Shown piece by piece: positions 26,463 through 37,911 of a DNA stretch of 64,000 nt (the first letter of the stretch is position 1; every line of letters begins with the position of its first letter). The stretch is from Mactromeris polynyma. Taxonomy: Eukaryota > Mollusca > Bivalvia > Venerida > Mactridae. The notes beneath the pieces are model-generated. The model had not been told where the DNA came from, did not search any database, and saw only the letters and a list, made by a program, of their open reading frames with translations. The translations under genes were made by a program, and so were the position numbers. The stretch covers positions 8,557,703 to 8,621,702 of the forward strand of contig JASFXZ010000001.1 in the NCBI GenBank assembly GCA_032209605.1, written 5' to 3'.

Positions 26463-28182
26463 GTACACCAATTGTGTTGATACAATATAAAATAGTCCCA
26501 ATATCAAACAATAAATGCCTTTTTTATTTACAAGTAGCGTATCTTGGAAACAGGATTAAAATTAATGAGAAAGTTGACAAATATCATACACATGCAATTC
26601 AGTTAAATTGAAATGTTGTGTTGGTATCTTCAAATTAATCTTGTCTTTGTTTTGTCTGGTGGCAATCTGTACGACAGAATTGATATTTGGCATAGGCTAC
26701 TGGTTGTATTGAATTATTCTAGTCAGTCACATGCATTGATTGATTGGTATTTGGTCCATTTGACAAACGATTGGAATAAAATATATGACACATGGCTTTG
26801 TTGTGGTTTGTCAATGTATCTGGCATTGCGTATCGTATACATGTATTAAACATGGAACTGAATGCTTTTACATTAATCATAGATAGTACTACAATACTTG
26901 GTCAATACGTGTGGCTGGAGAGATGGTGAAATTTGTTGGCATCATCAGTAGAATTCAACATTTTGTTAACTGCATCAAGAATATTGCTCCGTCGTTGCTA
27001 GGGAATACGTTCGCAATATAAAGACGAGAATTCGTTCTCTTATAGATAAAACACATTTGTTGTCGTCTAAGAGACAAAAACAAACAGGAGAAACAAAAAC
27101 AATTTATGCTACTCATATTTCTGTCTATAATTCTTATATACTTTTTATGTACACCCGTCGGTTTCTATTGTATACCAAGGATATCTGATTACATATGTTG
27201 GAAGTTTATATTGTTCAAGAAAAGTTAATGAAGAAGTCGACCAAGAAATGCGACATACACCATACGCAGATATACCACTCACTGACGGCTTAGGCAAACC
27301 ATGGTGTTTTTTCAACGTAACACGAACAGTGTGTAATACGAACATTATTTTAAGCACGAAGCAAGTACACTATTCAAAGTACATGAACCTTAAATTGTCA
27401 TATTGGACAACTTATGGGGAATTTAAGAATTAGGCACTATTGCCTAGTGAGCTGATTGAATAGTTTTAATTTACGAGCTTTGTTCCACTACATAGATACA
27501 TTTGAATGGAAAGAGGATGTTATTTATACGTTTTGATTGTTCAGTTGGACATTCATTTGTACTTAACTTTCGTTGTTGAAATCTGTTAAGAGACCACTTC
27601 ATTAAGCGACCACTTTTTGGCTGTCCCTTAGATAGTCTCTTAATACAGTGTCTACTGTATATACAAAATGGTGTCTGTTGGCTTGAAACGTACAAAAACA
27701 ATCCTGACATTGAGTTAAATACATGTTTCACATATTATCGTATCAACTAAGAGTGTGTTCTCTTGAAAATTGCGGCTCTTATTTCATGAAAATTTTGACT
27801 TGAGACAAAAAGTTCTGTGTAATCAGGTCCCGATGTGTAATATATTACTCCGCACGAAGCCGAGACAGTAAATTGTCGATTATAAGGAGATGACACGTTC
27901 CTGTTTATGAAATCTTCTTCGAAAGTAACAATTTATGGTGAGAAAATCGATTTAATATCCCATTCTTGCCTTTCACTTCCATTATATTTCATTCGGAATC
28001 ATGATGCTAGCAGTAGATATTATTTGGTCGAACTTTATGTGACTGACTGTTACAATATTTATTTATCGAAGTTGTTGGCTCGATTTCGGAAATGATCATT
28101 TGAAACTTTTTACCTACTAACTTTTACCTGATTGATACTAACACAGCAGAATGGAAGCTTGGATGTTCGATATTCAAGTATA
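26463..28182. other. Intronic; a possible MITE end only
   Basis: 27575-27660 contains AAGCGACCAC and ACAGTGTCTACTGTA, resembling one end of a CAGT-type MITE; the other end is not found. Confidence 0.4.
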
Positions 28183-28354
28183 CAGTCTCTCTCCACAGTG
28201 GCCTTCTTATCAACACCAATCACTTATCAGCAACATTATCCATATTTCCGTTGTAAAGATTCACTACAAATTCAACCTCTGTAGAGCAACAACCTCTCAG
28301 CGATAGTTGAAATTTGCTTCTTCCAAACTGTGGTGTTCTGGAGAGGCTTAACTG
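28183..28354. mobile_element. TA-flanked MITE (CAGT ends)
   Basis: A 172-bp element with imperfect ends (CAGTCTCTCTCCACAGTG against CAGTTAAGCCTCTCCAGAAC on the other strand) and TA on both sides (28181-28182, 28355-28356). Confidence 0.7.
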
Positions 28355-28356
28355 TA

Positions 28357-29130
28357 TAAGGTCCGTTGAATATAGCTCTGCGCCTTGCGTATTCCACTTC
28401 TAATAATTGATGTTCGTTGAAAAGGGTAGTTCAAATATTTCTCCTAACTCGATATACTTTATAATTTCAATAAAACAACTTTGACACATTTTATTTACTG
28501 TTATAAAGTACGCCCTCGTCGGCCTAACTTCGTATTATTAGTACATGCTCGTATACGTGGGACAGAATAGCTGTCTACAATTTCAATGCAGCTACTTTGA
28601 GATTGGACCATTTCAGTGTGAGTCTTCCATTGAATGCGATTAGATTTGTTTTTTTTTGTTTAGTTTGTTGGTTTCCAACCACCTTACCGTAATGTATGTG
28701 TTGTGAAGAAGGTGGGTGTCAATTGCCCGTCTTGTCACAGTTTCGCATCCGGATAGAACATGCTACACATCTACCCTCAACACATCATAAATGCATAGCA
28801 CTCCCATAGAACATGGTCATAGGATCCATCCATGAATCATAGGAAAATGCATCTTAGGAAATTTTCTCATCACAAATTAAGTATATACTGTGTGAAGCAC
28901 GAGATATACCGTGCACAGGCGTCGTTTATCAAATGTAATTACTGTTTTATTGCATATCTGCATCATTCACGGATGAAGATAGATAGATATCTGCATATGT
29001 AATGGCAGAGTGTTACTACAATTCGTTTCAGGAACGTAATGTAAATCACGATACTCAAAGTTTAATATGTTGTTAAATGACAATCAGCTTACATTAGTGC
29101 ATCCATTTCTCATGTGAAAGAATAAAAGAT
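28357..29130. other. Intronic, nothing recognised
   Basis: No feature supported. Confidence 0.5.
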
Positions 29131-30460
29131 TACTCAGGGATTGCCCTCCATTACAAGCGTTGTATGAGACAATCGTTGTGTGACAAGCGTTGGGCGTGAA
29201 AAGCAGGGAGTGTGACAAAACGGGGGATACAATCGATGTATGTGATAAGCGGTGTGTGAAAAGTGGGGAGAGTGACAGGCGGGGAGTGTGACAAGTGGGG
29301 AGTGTGACAGGCGGGGAGTGTGACAAGCGGTGTGTGTGATATGCGGTGTGAAAAATGTGGAGTGTGACAAGCGATGTATGCGATAAGCGATGAGTGTGTC
29401 AAGAGGTGTGTGTGACAAGCGATGTGTGAGACCAGCGGTGAGTGTGACAGGCGGGGAGTGTGACAAGCGGTGTGTGTGACAAGCGATGTGTGTGACAAGC
29501 GGTGTGCGAAAACAATCAGTTTACATTAGTGCATCCATTCCTCATGTAAAAGAATAAAAGAATTACGTCAAGATTACTCAGGGATTGCCCTCCTTTACAA
29601 GCCTTGTATGAGACAATCGTTGTGTGACAACCGGTGTGTGTGAAAAGTGGGGAGTGTGACAGGCAGGGAGTGTGACAAGCGATATGTGTAACAAGCGATA
29701 TGTGAAAAGTTGGGAGTGTGACAAGCGGTGTGTGTGTGTGTGTGTTTGAAAAGCGATTTGCGAAAAATAGGGAGTGTGACAGGCGGGGAGTGTGACAAGC
29801 GGTGTGTGAAAAGTGGGGAGAGTGACAGGCGGGGAGTGTGACAAGTGGGGAGTGTGACAGGCGGGGAGTGTGACAAGCGGTGTGTGAAAAGTGGGGAGAG
29901 TGACAGGCGGGGAGTGTGACAAGTGGGGAGTGTGACAGGCGGGGAGTGTGACAAGCGGTGTGTGAAAAGTGGGGAGTGTGACAGGCGGGGAGTGTGACAA
30001 GCGATATGTGTAACAAGCGATATGTGAAAAGTTGGGAGTGTGACAAGCGGTGTGTGTGTGTGTGTGTTTGAAAAGCGATTTGCGAAAAATAGGGAGTCTG
30101 ACAGGCGGGGAGTGTGACAAGCGGTGTGTGACAAGTGGGGAGAGTGACAGGCGGGGAGTGTGACAAGCGGTGTGTGAAAAGTGGGGAGAGTGACAGGCGG
30201 GGAGTGTGACAAGTGGGGAGTCTGACAGGCGGGGAGTGTGACAAGCGGTGTGTGTGTTTGAAAAGCGATTTGCGAAAAGTAGGGAGTCTGACAGGCGGGG
30301 AGTGTTACAAGCGAGATGTGTGATAAGAGGAGAGTGTGTCAAGCGGTGTTGTGTTATGAGCGGAGAGCTATGAAAAGCGGTGTGTGTAACAAGCGGTGTG
30401 GGTGGCAAGCGATGAGTGTTACAAGCAAGATGTGTGATAAGCAGTTTATGTGATAAGCGA
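29131..30460. repeat. Hierarchical minisatellite (GTGTGACAAGCGG-type)
   Basis: Units such as GGCGGGGAGTGTGACAAGCGG and GTGTGAAAAGTGGGGAG mix in blocks. Larger blocks repeat: one containing TTGAAAAGCGATTTGCGAAA recurs at about 29745, 30067 and 30257. The unique-looking lead-in (ACATTAGTGCATCCATT) occurs at 29092 and 29522. The long minus-strand frames are by-products. Confidence 0.93.
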
Positions 30461-32054
30461 TATGGATAATAGGTCGTAATCGCCGAAATTGATAAACCTG
30501 TTTTGTTCTAAATAGATTAATGTGTATTTTAGTCATTTCAAAGCTAACAGTATACATTCGTACTAGCCAGACCTTGAATGTTTTAATGTTTTCATTTATG
30601 TGTTTACCCGCAACACCAGAACCTGTCGTGCTCATTATTTGAATAATTGTGAGACCATATCGGATTATGGTGTTTATATTCCTGCTAATTACATTATCTT
30701 GTCAGTAAGTAGAATACAGGGAGCAGCAATATTGTTACATACTGACTCACTCGTCTATCCCCCAACACTCATTATTCTACGCTCGATAATTTTCTATTGG
30801 AATTAAATCATTTCTCATAGCCTTGTATGACGGATGCTGTAAAGCATTGTTTGTCTGACTTCATTCATTTTTAACCAGTTTTCATTTATAATTCCGTAGA
30901 ATATCAAATTTTATATATTGATTATATTGAATATTTTATCTCGTAAAAAATATTATGCTGTTTAAAGCGGCTTTGTATCCCGCAGAGACAAACAAGCAAC
31001 TGAGAAACAAATTGAGGATAATTAAATGACGATTAACCTACCAGTTATATTATTATTTTAATTTTATTTTACATGATTCAGGCCACCTGCCCATAACATC
31101 AATATACAACATACATCAAATAAACATGTACATGTGTGCTAAACAATGTCATATGGAGGCTATATAATGCATGAATAACAATTTCAATAGAATGTAACAG
31201 CATGTGAAAATGCATCTCATAACTGTTCAAGTAAACTTTTTCTACAGAGCATTGCATAATGGATGTAACATGCTACATTTTTTATTACAGATTCATTCCT
31301 GCTACTTAATAATATATAAAGCTTATGAGTATTTGGATTCAAGTAATATTATATTATAAGGTATCGTTAGCACTAAATATAGTTTGAATCTGCCTCCTTT
31401 GACAACCCAGTTCTTGTGCTATAATTGACCCTGCCAGCATGGAACCAATGACTCTCTAAGCGCTGATACATTATCAGTTAGGTACTCACTGTCATTTTAC
31501 CAGGCTTATCATTTCAAAAGAGGAAGTCCCTTTCTAGCATAGTACAGTCTAGTTCTGGTTCTGAATGTTTTTTTTCGCTTACCGCACCAATTCCATTAGT
31601 AATATTCCAATATCGATCATCGACTTTCATGCATAATTCATCGTACCTTTCTACGGTATTTCATTAATTAAAGCTGACTGTAAAGATTTTTTAGAAGCAA
31701 ATAGTTAGCTGGGAAATTTGAGAAAAATGGTATGTAAATTTATTGATATGTAAGACTTATATACCTTAACCTTTTATCCGAATATCCGGTATCATCCGAA
31801 ATGAATCAGACCTCGATGAATCTTCGTATGCATGTCGAATAGTAATGACCTATTCGAAACCATGTATTATTCGAATTAAAATTTCGGACCCGATGAATTC
31901 GAATGAACGAGATTCGACTGTAATAGTATACATGTATATCCGAATTTAATACGAGACGCTTTTGCCACTAGTTGTGAAAATGTACATGACGTGTGTTAAG
32001 ATATCTGCACCTTGTAGATATTAAATCATAGTGTTTTACCCCGTTTCCAATACA
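30461..32054. other. Intronic, with one MITE relic
   Basis: Contains the 31766-31920 MITE copy; otherwise AT-rich with nothing recognised. Confidence 0.5.
31766..31920. mobile_element. Truncated MITE related to 56489-56666
   Basis: Shares CCGGTATCATCCGAAAT and TTTCGGACCCGATGAATTCG with the full copy. The right end ATTCGACTG is followed by TA; the left CAGT end is lost. Confidence 0.7.
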
Positions 32055-32059
32055 AATTG

Positions 32060-32073
32060 CAGTGCCGTAACTA
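32060..32073 (+). repeat. Left terminal inverted repeat of the hAT element
   Basis: CAGTGCCGTAACTA directly follows AATTG at 32055-32059. One mismatch against the right terminus. A G-rich/C-rich foldback (gggggcatgccccc) follows at about 32110. Confidence 0.85.
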
Positions 32074-32523
32074 GAGATAAAATTATACCGAGGCACTTTA
32101 GGGGGGTCCGGGGGCATGCCCCCCCGGAAAATTTTTTTTCCTATAACGTCTGTGGTGCGTTCTGAGACCATTTTTGGAAGTTTTTGAACCCACAAAAATA
32201 TGTTATTTTGGTATCTCAAAACTCATATTTAACTGAAAAAGATGTACAAAAAGTAAAAATGGTAAGTTTTGTCGATATAATTGTAAGGATAATGTACATG
32301 TATCATGCACTACTTCACAGGCTCAGTGCATAATAAATGTGCACCCAAGAATTTGACATCTACCGCAACCACCGCTACAGGTATGACTACGAGCTATATC
32401 ACAAAGTTGTACAAAAGAACAGAAGGCAAAGACTTGTAACTTGATCTCGTAATATTATATGTATTAGGTAAATATGACAAATTACAGAACAAAATTTATG
32501 AGCAAAACACCAGACAATGCAAC

Positions 32524-34766
32524 TTATGATAATTTAATTCTCCTTTTTCCCGAGTCCCAAGTTTTTATAATTTCATCTGTATTTACTGATACATTCTTAT
32601 GGATGTAGGCAAGTGCCAGACCGTTCAACCTACTGTCACCCATTGACGACCTTGACCATGACTTAAGACGTCTCAGTGCACTGAAACTCCTCTCACAAGA
32701 GCACGATCCAACAGGCAAACTAAGTATAAGCTCAAAAATAGTGTGTATATTAGGATAAAAATTTTTGTCACACATTTCAAGTCCTTCTATCAATTGTACT
32801 CTCTTTTGTATGCCTTTGTTTACATTTACCCACCGCAGAACCTCTGTTTCAAATAAAGATTCATTAGGCAAGTCTTCAAGAAAAGTATCTTTAATACCTT
32901 CAATATGTTCTTTCAGATTTTTGTGATTTCCTGGCAACAGTAGTGTGCCATTAAGTACATCACCTAATTGTTTAGGAAATCGAGTTTCCATGTGACTTAT
33001 TGTATGATCCAAAAATGGAAGCCAATGATTAATCCTAAAATGGTCGAACACAGTTGCATTGGAATGATCACCGGCATTAGCTCGGTGTTTTTGCCTTCCG
33101 ACAGTTCTAGGTTTTTCAACATTCACTTCAACAGCTTTAGCAATGTTACAAGCTCTATCAAATATTTTTCCAAATGCATCTTGTTGGGCTCGTGTTAATT
33201 GTAATGTTTCAAGAATGTTTGTTGCCTCATTATGAGCCTTTAACAGATCACATTTCTTGTCTTGCAGGTTAAGAGACAATGGCCTTATGAATGATAGTAT
33301 ATGCTGTGTGATACAACCAACAACAATGAATTCAAAACTTTCAAGAGATTTTAAGAAACTAGAGGCGTCCGCAGTAGATTGTCCTGTAGATTCATGCATA
33401 ACATCAGTCAATGCATCATATATGTTTGAATAATGTACAAGCAAAGTACACAGGGAGTCTATTCGAGAGAGCCACCTAGTATCAGAAAGAGTAGGCAGAG
33501 TTTGTCTATTTAAAGCCTTTGAAAACAAAAAATATTCATATTGTTCATCCTCCTCATACTGACTGTCACACTCTGGTATATCGGCCAATAGATCAGAGAT
33601 ATCATCCTTTCGCGCCATGTGTCTCTTTAAAATGGTTTTCCTTTTTGCAGAATTGTGAAAGAAAAATGTAAGTTCTTTAAAAGTATTCATAAAATTTCTT
33701 ACTTGTGGCACATTATAACAAGATGACACGACTACTAAATTCAAACAGTGACTATTGCAATGCGTGAAATATTTTGCCTTTGGGTATTGTTCTGTTATTC
33801 TAGCCTGTACACCACTTACTGCCCCACTCATTGTTGATGCACCATCAAAACCCTTTCCTCGCCATTTCTGAAGATCAACATTCCACAATTTTAAATTTTC
33901 AATTAATTTTTCTGTTATGGTTTTGGCGTTTGTTCTTTCAAGCTCTACAAACCCAATAAAATCTTCCCTGACTTCCATGTCTACAACATATCTGATACAA
34001 ACACTCATTTGTTCCGTCTTGCTTACATCAGTTGTTTCATCGGCCATGACACTAAAAAACGATGACTTACAAACATCCCGAATAATACTGTTTCGAACAT
34101 AATCTCCTATACACTCTATCACTTCATTTTGGACTTTTGGGGATGTATATTTGGCATTTTTAGGACCATTTTTTAGATGATTGAATAATTTTAAATCATA
34201 TGCACTTATCCATTCCAGGAAAAAATTGAAGTTACTATCTTCAAACTTTCCTTCTGCAGACCATCGCCCTCTTAGAGGTATTCCTCTAGAAGAAAGTTTG
34301 GCTACAACGTCAATAATGGATTTCATAATGTGTTTGTTTTCGGAAATAGTCTCTTCATATGCCATACTCAATGCAGACTTAATGCATTTTACTTCACCCT
34401 TGAAAATTTTTAAGAAATTAGCACTTTCTATTGTAGCATTAATATGGGATTGTGATTTATTATGACCTGGAATCACACCTCTTTTGTCACCAATAGCATT
34501 TTTCCAGTCTTTAAATGGTTTTGAAATAAATTCTGCATGTTTTGCATCTGTTTTTGTAAATAAAAAGCAATGCGCACAATAAACACCATTGTCACTCACG
34601 GAAAATCGCAACCAGTTAAACATTGACTCCCAGTTTGCATTGTAGTTTCTTCCCCTTTCTTTAGATTTTGAAACAGGGCTTATATTATAAGTCAGAATAT
34701 TGAACTTTTCTGCATTGGTTAGATTTTTTCGTCGGGCAACCAACGTTCCAACATCTGGGCATATAC
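32524..34766 (-). CDS. hAT-element gene exon 4: TTF-type zinc finger and hAT transposase
   Basis: Acceptor gtttttcacag precedes 34766 (minus); 746 codons run to a stop at 32524. Near the N-terminus a TTF-type zinc finger is visible (VYCAHCFLF, then GHNKSQSH; Cys405, Cys408, His443, His449 in spliced numbering). A DUF4371-like region follows, then the RNase H-like hAT core. Catalytic acidic candidates are Asp584 (FSVMADETTD), Asp649 (GKGFDGASTMSG) and Glu1033 (SCERSFSALRRLKSW). The C-terminus is the hAT dimerisation region. The protein resembles the ZMYM1-like/TTF-hAT lineage common in animal genomes. It would bind the element's ends and cut and paste it. All expected blocks are present with no frameshift, so the copy looks young. 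The exon can also be opened from a TTG at 34743, but splicing from exon 3 fits better. Confidence 0.92.
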
Positions 34767-35090
34767 CTGTGAAAAACGAAATGTATAATATGAATTATTT
34801 TTAAGCACATTGTAACTACTAAACTGTGTGATACTACCAGTTTCAACATGTGCAGAGTTGTATCATGACGATTACAGTTTTGAACTTTAAACAGAGATTC
34901 GGGTCATGATTGGCAACAGTCATTTCGTAGCCTGGTAAAAAATATAGCCCATTTAAACATGATTTGACAAACGATGGAGTAATAATGGTAATACTATGAA
35001 GTTCATAGTCCTTTTTCACAATGAAAATTATAGCACTAACTGAAAAGAAGTTAATACATGTATAAAAACCTTACTGTCGTGTATTTCGTT

Positions 35091-35194
35091 GTAAATGACA
35101 TAAAGATGTTTGCACATGTGGGAGCCGATGCACATATTTTTTTCCATTTAAAGCCGATACAGCCCACACGTGCAAACATCTTAATGACATTTAC
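35091..35194. repeat. Foldback inside intron 3 of the hAT gene
   Basis: Two arms of 32 bp (35091-35122 and 35163-35194) are near-perfect reverse complements (about 29 of 32) around a 40-bp loop; the arms contain AAGATGTTTGCAC. It could be a small nested foldback element or an RNA hairpin in the pre-mRNA. Confidence 0.7.
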
Positions 35195-35460
35195 TAAGCC
35201 ACATCACCCACGACTACAGTCTTTCATAAAAACAAGTCATTAGGAAAGTGCCAGGACAGGAGGACACATAATGTAGACATACTACACTCGTAACAGTACC
35301 GGAGTTAACTCCATATTTGGGACCGTCAATCACTTATATGCACCTATTCTATGATCCATGGTCCGCGCATCACTCACATATCTGTGAAGGGTATACAGCA
35401 CACAAAAATACACGAAAGTTCGAGTTCTCGGTTATCAACGGGAATAGACAAAAACCTTAC

Positions 35461-36207
35461 CTGGTGTAAAGCTAACATTCTCAGTAGAGTTGATCATGTT
35501 GACTGGGTTAGTATCTGAATAGACTTCAGATTCTTGGCATAGGGATGCGATAGTATCAGATGCGCAGGAATTACTAGTATCGGCTGCATCTTGGCCTGAA
35601 ACGCTAGTGTTAGATGCTAATGTTTGTTTCTTGGCCCAAAACGAGTCAATTTTGCACTGTCGTTTCTGTTTCTTTATAGGTGGCTCTACAAACTCTATTT
35701 CAGATTCATTTTTAAACAACGGAACAATATGATTTGGTACAAACATATGGTCGGTCTGACTTAGATTGCCGTCTCGAGTCCAAAATATTGTTACTTTACC
35801 GTTTGGTGTAACATTTTCAGGACAATTAAACGTCGGTGTTCCTGCTGGTAGAATACTTGAGTTGAAAATATCTCTGTAGGTCCATGGTATATCAGGGTAA
35901 ACCGATTGTATTTCCCACCCTATAACTGTAGACAGGGCCATAACATGTAAAATCGATGACCATCTCTTGTCTTCAACAGTTTTCAGACCTTCAGTTTGTA
36001 TACACTTGACGATATTGTCATTTGTCAATGCTGAGTCTGATTCATTTGAAATTACAATTTGATACAACACCCCAATGTCATCTGGGCCGAGATTCATCTG
36101 CTTAATGATTCGCATTATAAGAGCGTGATCCGTCCCATACCGTTCTGGATAGGTTTGTAGCTCGTTGGCAACAGCATGTCGAAGACCACGAGCAAGCTGC
36201 TCATTAC
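35461..36207 (-). CDS. hAT-element gene exon 3: rest of OTU domain and linker
   Basis: Acceptor caattcatttcag|GTAATG, donor ACACCAG|GTAAGG; phase 1 in and phase 1 out, 747 bp. It continues the OTU fold (LRHAVANELQTYPERYG, then a helical region) to VPNHIVPLF, where His252 is the likely catalytic His, so the OTU domain spans about residues 64-256. A basic segment (PPIKKQKRQ) and QCKIDSFW (residues 276-283) follow; the latter resembles a PCNA-binding PIP box (QxxIxxF-aromatic, with Trp last). The remaining 60 residues are Ser/Asp-rich linker. The key Cys lies in the previous exon, so this exon alone would not be recognised as a protease. Confidence 0.75.
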
Positions 36208-36472
36208 CTGAAATGAATTGAGATAGAGAAGGATATGATATTTAAGGATATTATATTTTTTTATTTAGTGTAGTTGTTTATTCTGGACATTCGACTATTA
36301 AACATTGTCCATGGTAAAGTAAAACGGACTTATTCCATAAGTATGAGCTTTGCTAAAGTGTTGCGCCAATGAAAAAGAGGTTTTGTGTTATATTGATAAT
36401 ATTGATAGAGGGACACACGTACAAAGCACGCACGCGCGCGCAGACGCACGCACACACACACACTTGACTTAC

Positions 36473-36587
36473 CAGACAGAGCCAGAGAACAGGAGTTATA
36501 TAAACAATTTCCGTCACCGGTAGACTTTGCAGCACTATAACCAGAGATAATCCACTTTTCCGGTAGAAGAGCCATTGCCAGGTCATC
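36473..36587 (-). CDS. hAT-element gene exon 2: OTU catalytic Cys motif
   Basis: A 115-bp minus-strand exon, acceptor tgtatttcag|GATGAC and donor TCTG|GTAAGTC, entering in phase 0 and leaving in phase 1. It encodes KSTGDGNCLYNSCSLALSG. GDGNCLYNS is the OTU-family cysteine-protease signature (usual form DGNCLFRS), with Asp79 and the catalytic Cys82 in spliced numbering. OTU enzymes hydrolyse ubiquitin conjugates; here the domain is fused to a transposase. A CA/CG-rich simple repeat lies just inside the following intron (36425-36463). Confidence 0.75.
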
Positions 36588-36657
36588 CTGAAATACAAAA
36601 CATTTTTACTGCGCTAGAAAATTAATGTAAACATGTATGTATCTATAGTTATAACAC

Positions 36658-36897
36658 CTGGGCCCGGGGATATAAAACTTTTTTCGTGCTCAACTCAGTT
36701 TGAGATCGAAAATTGACTTGCGCTTTAACTCTGTACCTCAATACAAATACATTAAAACATGTTTAAGTGAGGTCTAAAAATGCAAAAGAGAATTTTCAGT
36801 AAAATCGGTAAACTAGAGTTGTCTTGAACACATTTTAAAACTTTGCAGCATGAACTCGAGTTGAGCACGAATTTTTTTTTATAACCTCAGGCCCCAC
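36658..36897. mobile_element. Foldback MITE nested in intron 1 of the hAT gene
   Basis: Imperfect inverted repeats of about 40 bp, both carrying TCGTGCTCAACTC and a GGGGCCT/CCCGGGG-type end, enclose about 150 bp. It lies between exons 1 and 2 and leaves the splice sites intact. No clear target duplication could be set by eye. Confidence 0.55.
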
Positions 36898-37173
36898 TCA
36901 TGTTTTATCTGTTAACCGGCCTGGTGTTCACAACGCGTTTTCAGTCTCAATTGAGTTTGAAATTTGGAATAAGTTTTACACAAAACCTCACGGTAAAACG
37001 TCGTAAAAGAATTATAACCAGTATTGAATTATAACCTTTTAACCAAGAGATCTCTTGACTAACGGGCATTTAATAATAATCAATGGACGGGACGAAGGCT
37101 CATCTTTTAACTATACCGTATGTGATCTGGATAGAAAAATATCAATTGAAAATGAAAATACAAGAAAAAAAAT

Positions 37174-37245
37174 GTTCACTTCCGAGAATCGAACCCGGAT
37201 CTCCTGCGTGACAGTCGTCCATGCTAACCATTACGCCACTTAACC
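37174..37245 (-). pseudogene. tRNA-Asp-like relic in intron 1 of the hAT gene
   Basis: On the minus strand an A-box (TGGCGTAATGG) and a perfect B-box/T-arm (CCGGGTTCGATTCTCGG) surround CTGTCAC, an anticodon loop with GTC (Asp). The acceptor stem pairs only partly and the 5' half of the anticodon stem no longer pairs, so it is probably not a working tRNA. A T-run, as for Pol III termination, follows. It is a tRNA pseudogene or a tRNA-derived SINE head. Confidence 0.55.
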
Positions 37246-37492
37246 ATACGCTACAATTTACACAGAAAAATCGGTGTCTTACTTAAAGCAAATAAAAAAA
37301 GCGCAATCAAAATATTGATTCAGTTTATTTTTCACTTTTTGAAATTTTTCAATGTTTATTCGTTCTATTTTACCTGACCATACATCTCTACAGCACATTG
37401 TTTCCTGGTGGAATAATTTTACTTTAAACATTTAGATGACGAAAAAGTTCTGTGGCGGTATTTTTAAAAAAACAATAACAGACTATTCTTAC

Positions 37493-37654
37493 CACTTCAT
37501 AAGGACCTGGGTTAATCTCCACTCCTGCTGCAAACAACAGTAAACCAATGAAGGTCACAGCTCCCAATACTCTTAAAGTATCGAGGTCAAGCAGGCCTCT
37601 TGTACGAGGGTGGAAGCGACCGATTCTAGCGCGGTAGGTGTCTGTGTCAACCAT
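37493..37654 (-). CDS. hAT-element gene exon 1: 2A-like N-terminal peptide
   Basis: Minus-strand exon of 54 codons from the ATG at 37654 to a strong donor (GAAGTG|GTAAGA) in phase 0. A basic start is followed by a hydrophobic run (VTFIGLLLFAA) and GVEINPGP at residues 44-51. This matches the 2A ribosome-skipping signature D(V/I)ExNPGP except that the Asp before V is Gly. If active, the nascent chain would separate between Gly50 and Pro51, releasing the leader from the OTU-transposase. 2A-like leaders are known at the N-termini of some non-LTR retrotransposon proteins and sea-urchin NLRs; I do not recall one on a hAT gene. The hydrophobic stretch could instead be read as a signal peptide or membrane segment. 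Splicing to the exon at 36587 is inferred from phase and junction quality. Confidence 0.7.
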
Positions 37655-37911
37655 TTTGATTGTTTATCAAAACGCGTTTATCCCGCGACAAAAACTTGAA
37701 AACGCGTTTATCCCGAGACAGTTTTAGTATAATGTATGAAGTAACTGAAGTTGCTCTTGGAAACGCAGTGGAAATCTTAAAATGGGACTCAAAAGATAAA
37801 TAAAAATACTTTAGGAACATTTTATCACTTTTATTTTTTTATTTAACATTATATATTTATCACATGCTACTCAAATTTTAACCGAGGCACGCGCCTCGGT
37901 GTGCCTCAGTG

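Noticed and set aside
29084..30635. Minus-strand frames up to 276 codons rich in His/Thr/Pro
   Set aside because: Overlapping frames over a minisatellite; no gene signals.
37055..37243. 62-codon + frame inside the hAT element
   Set aside because: Antisense to intron 1 and overlapping the tRNA-like relic; no coding signs.
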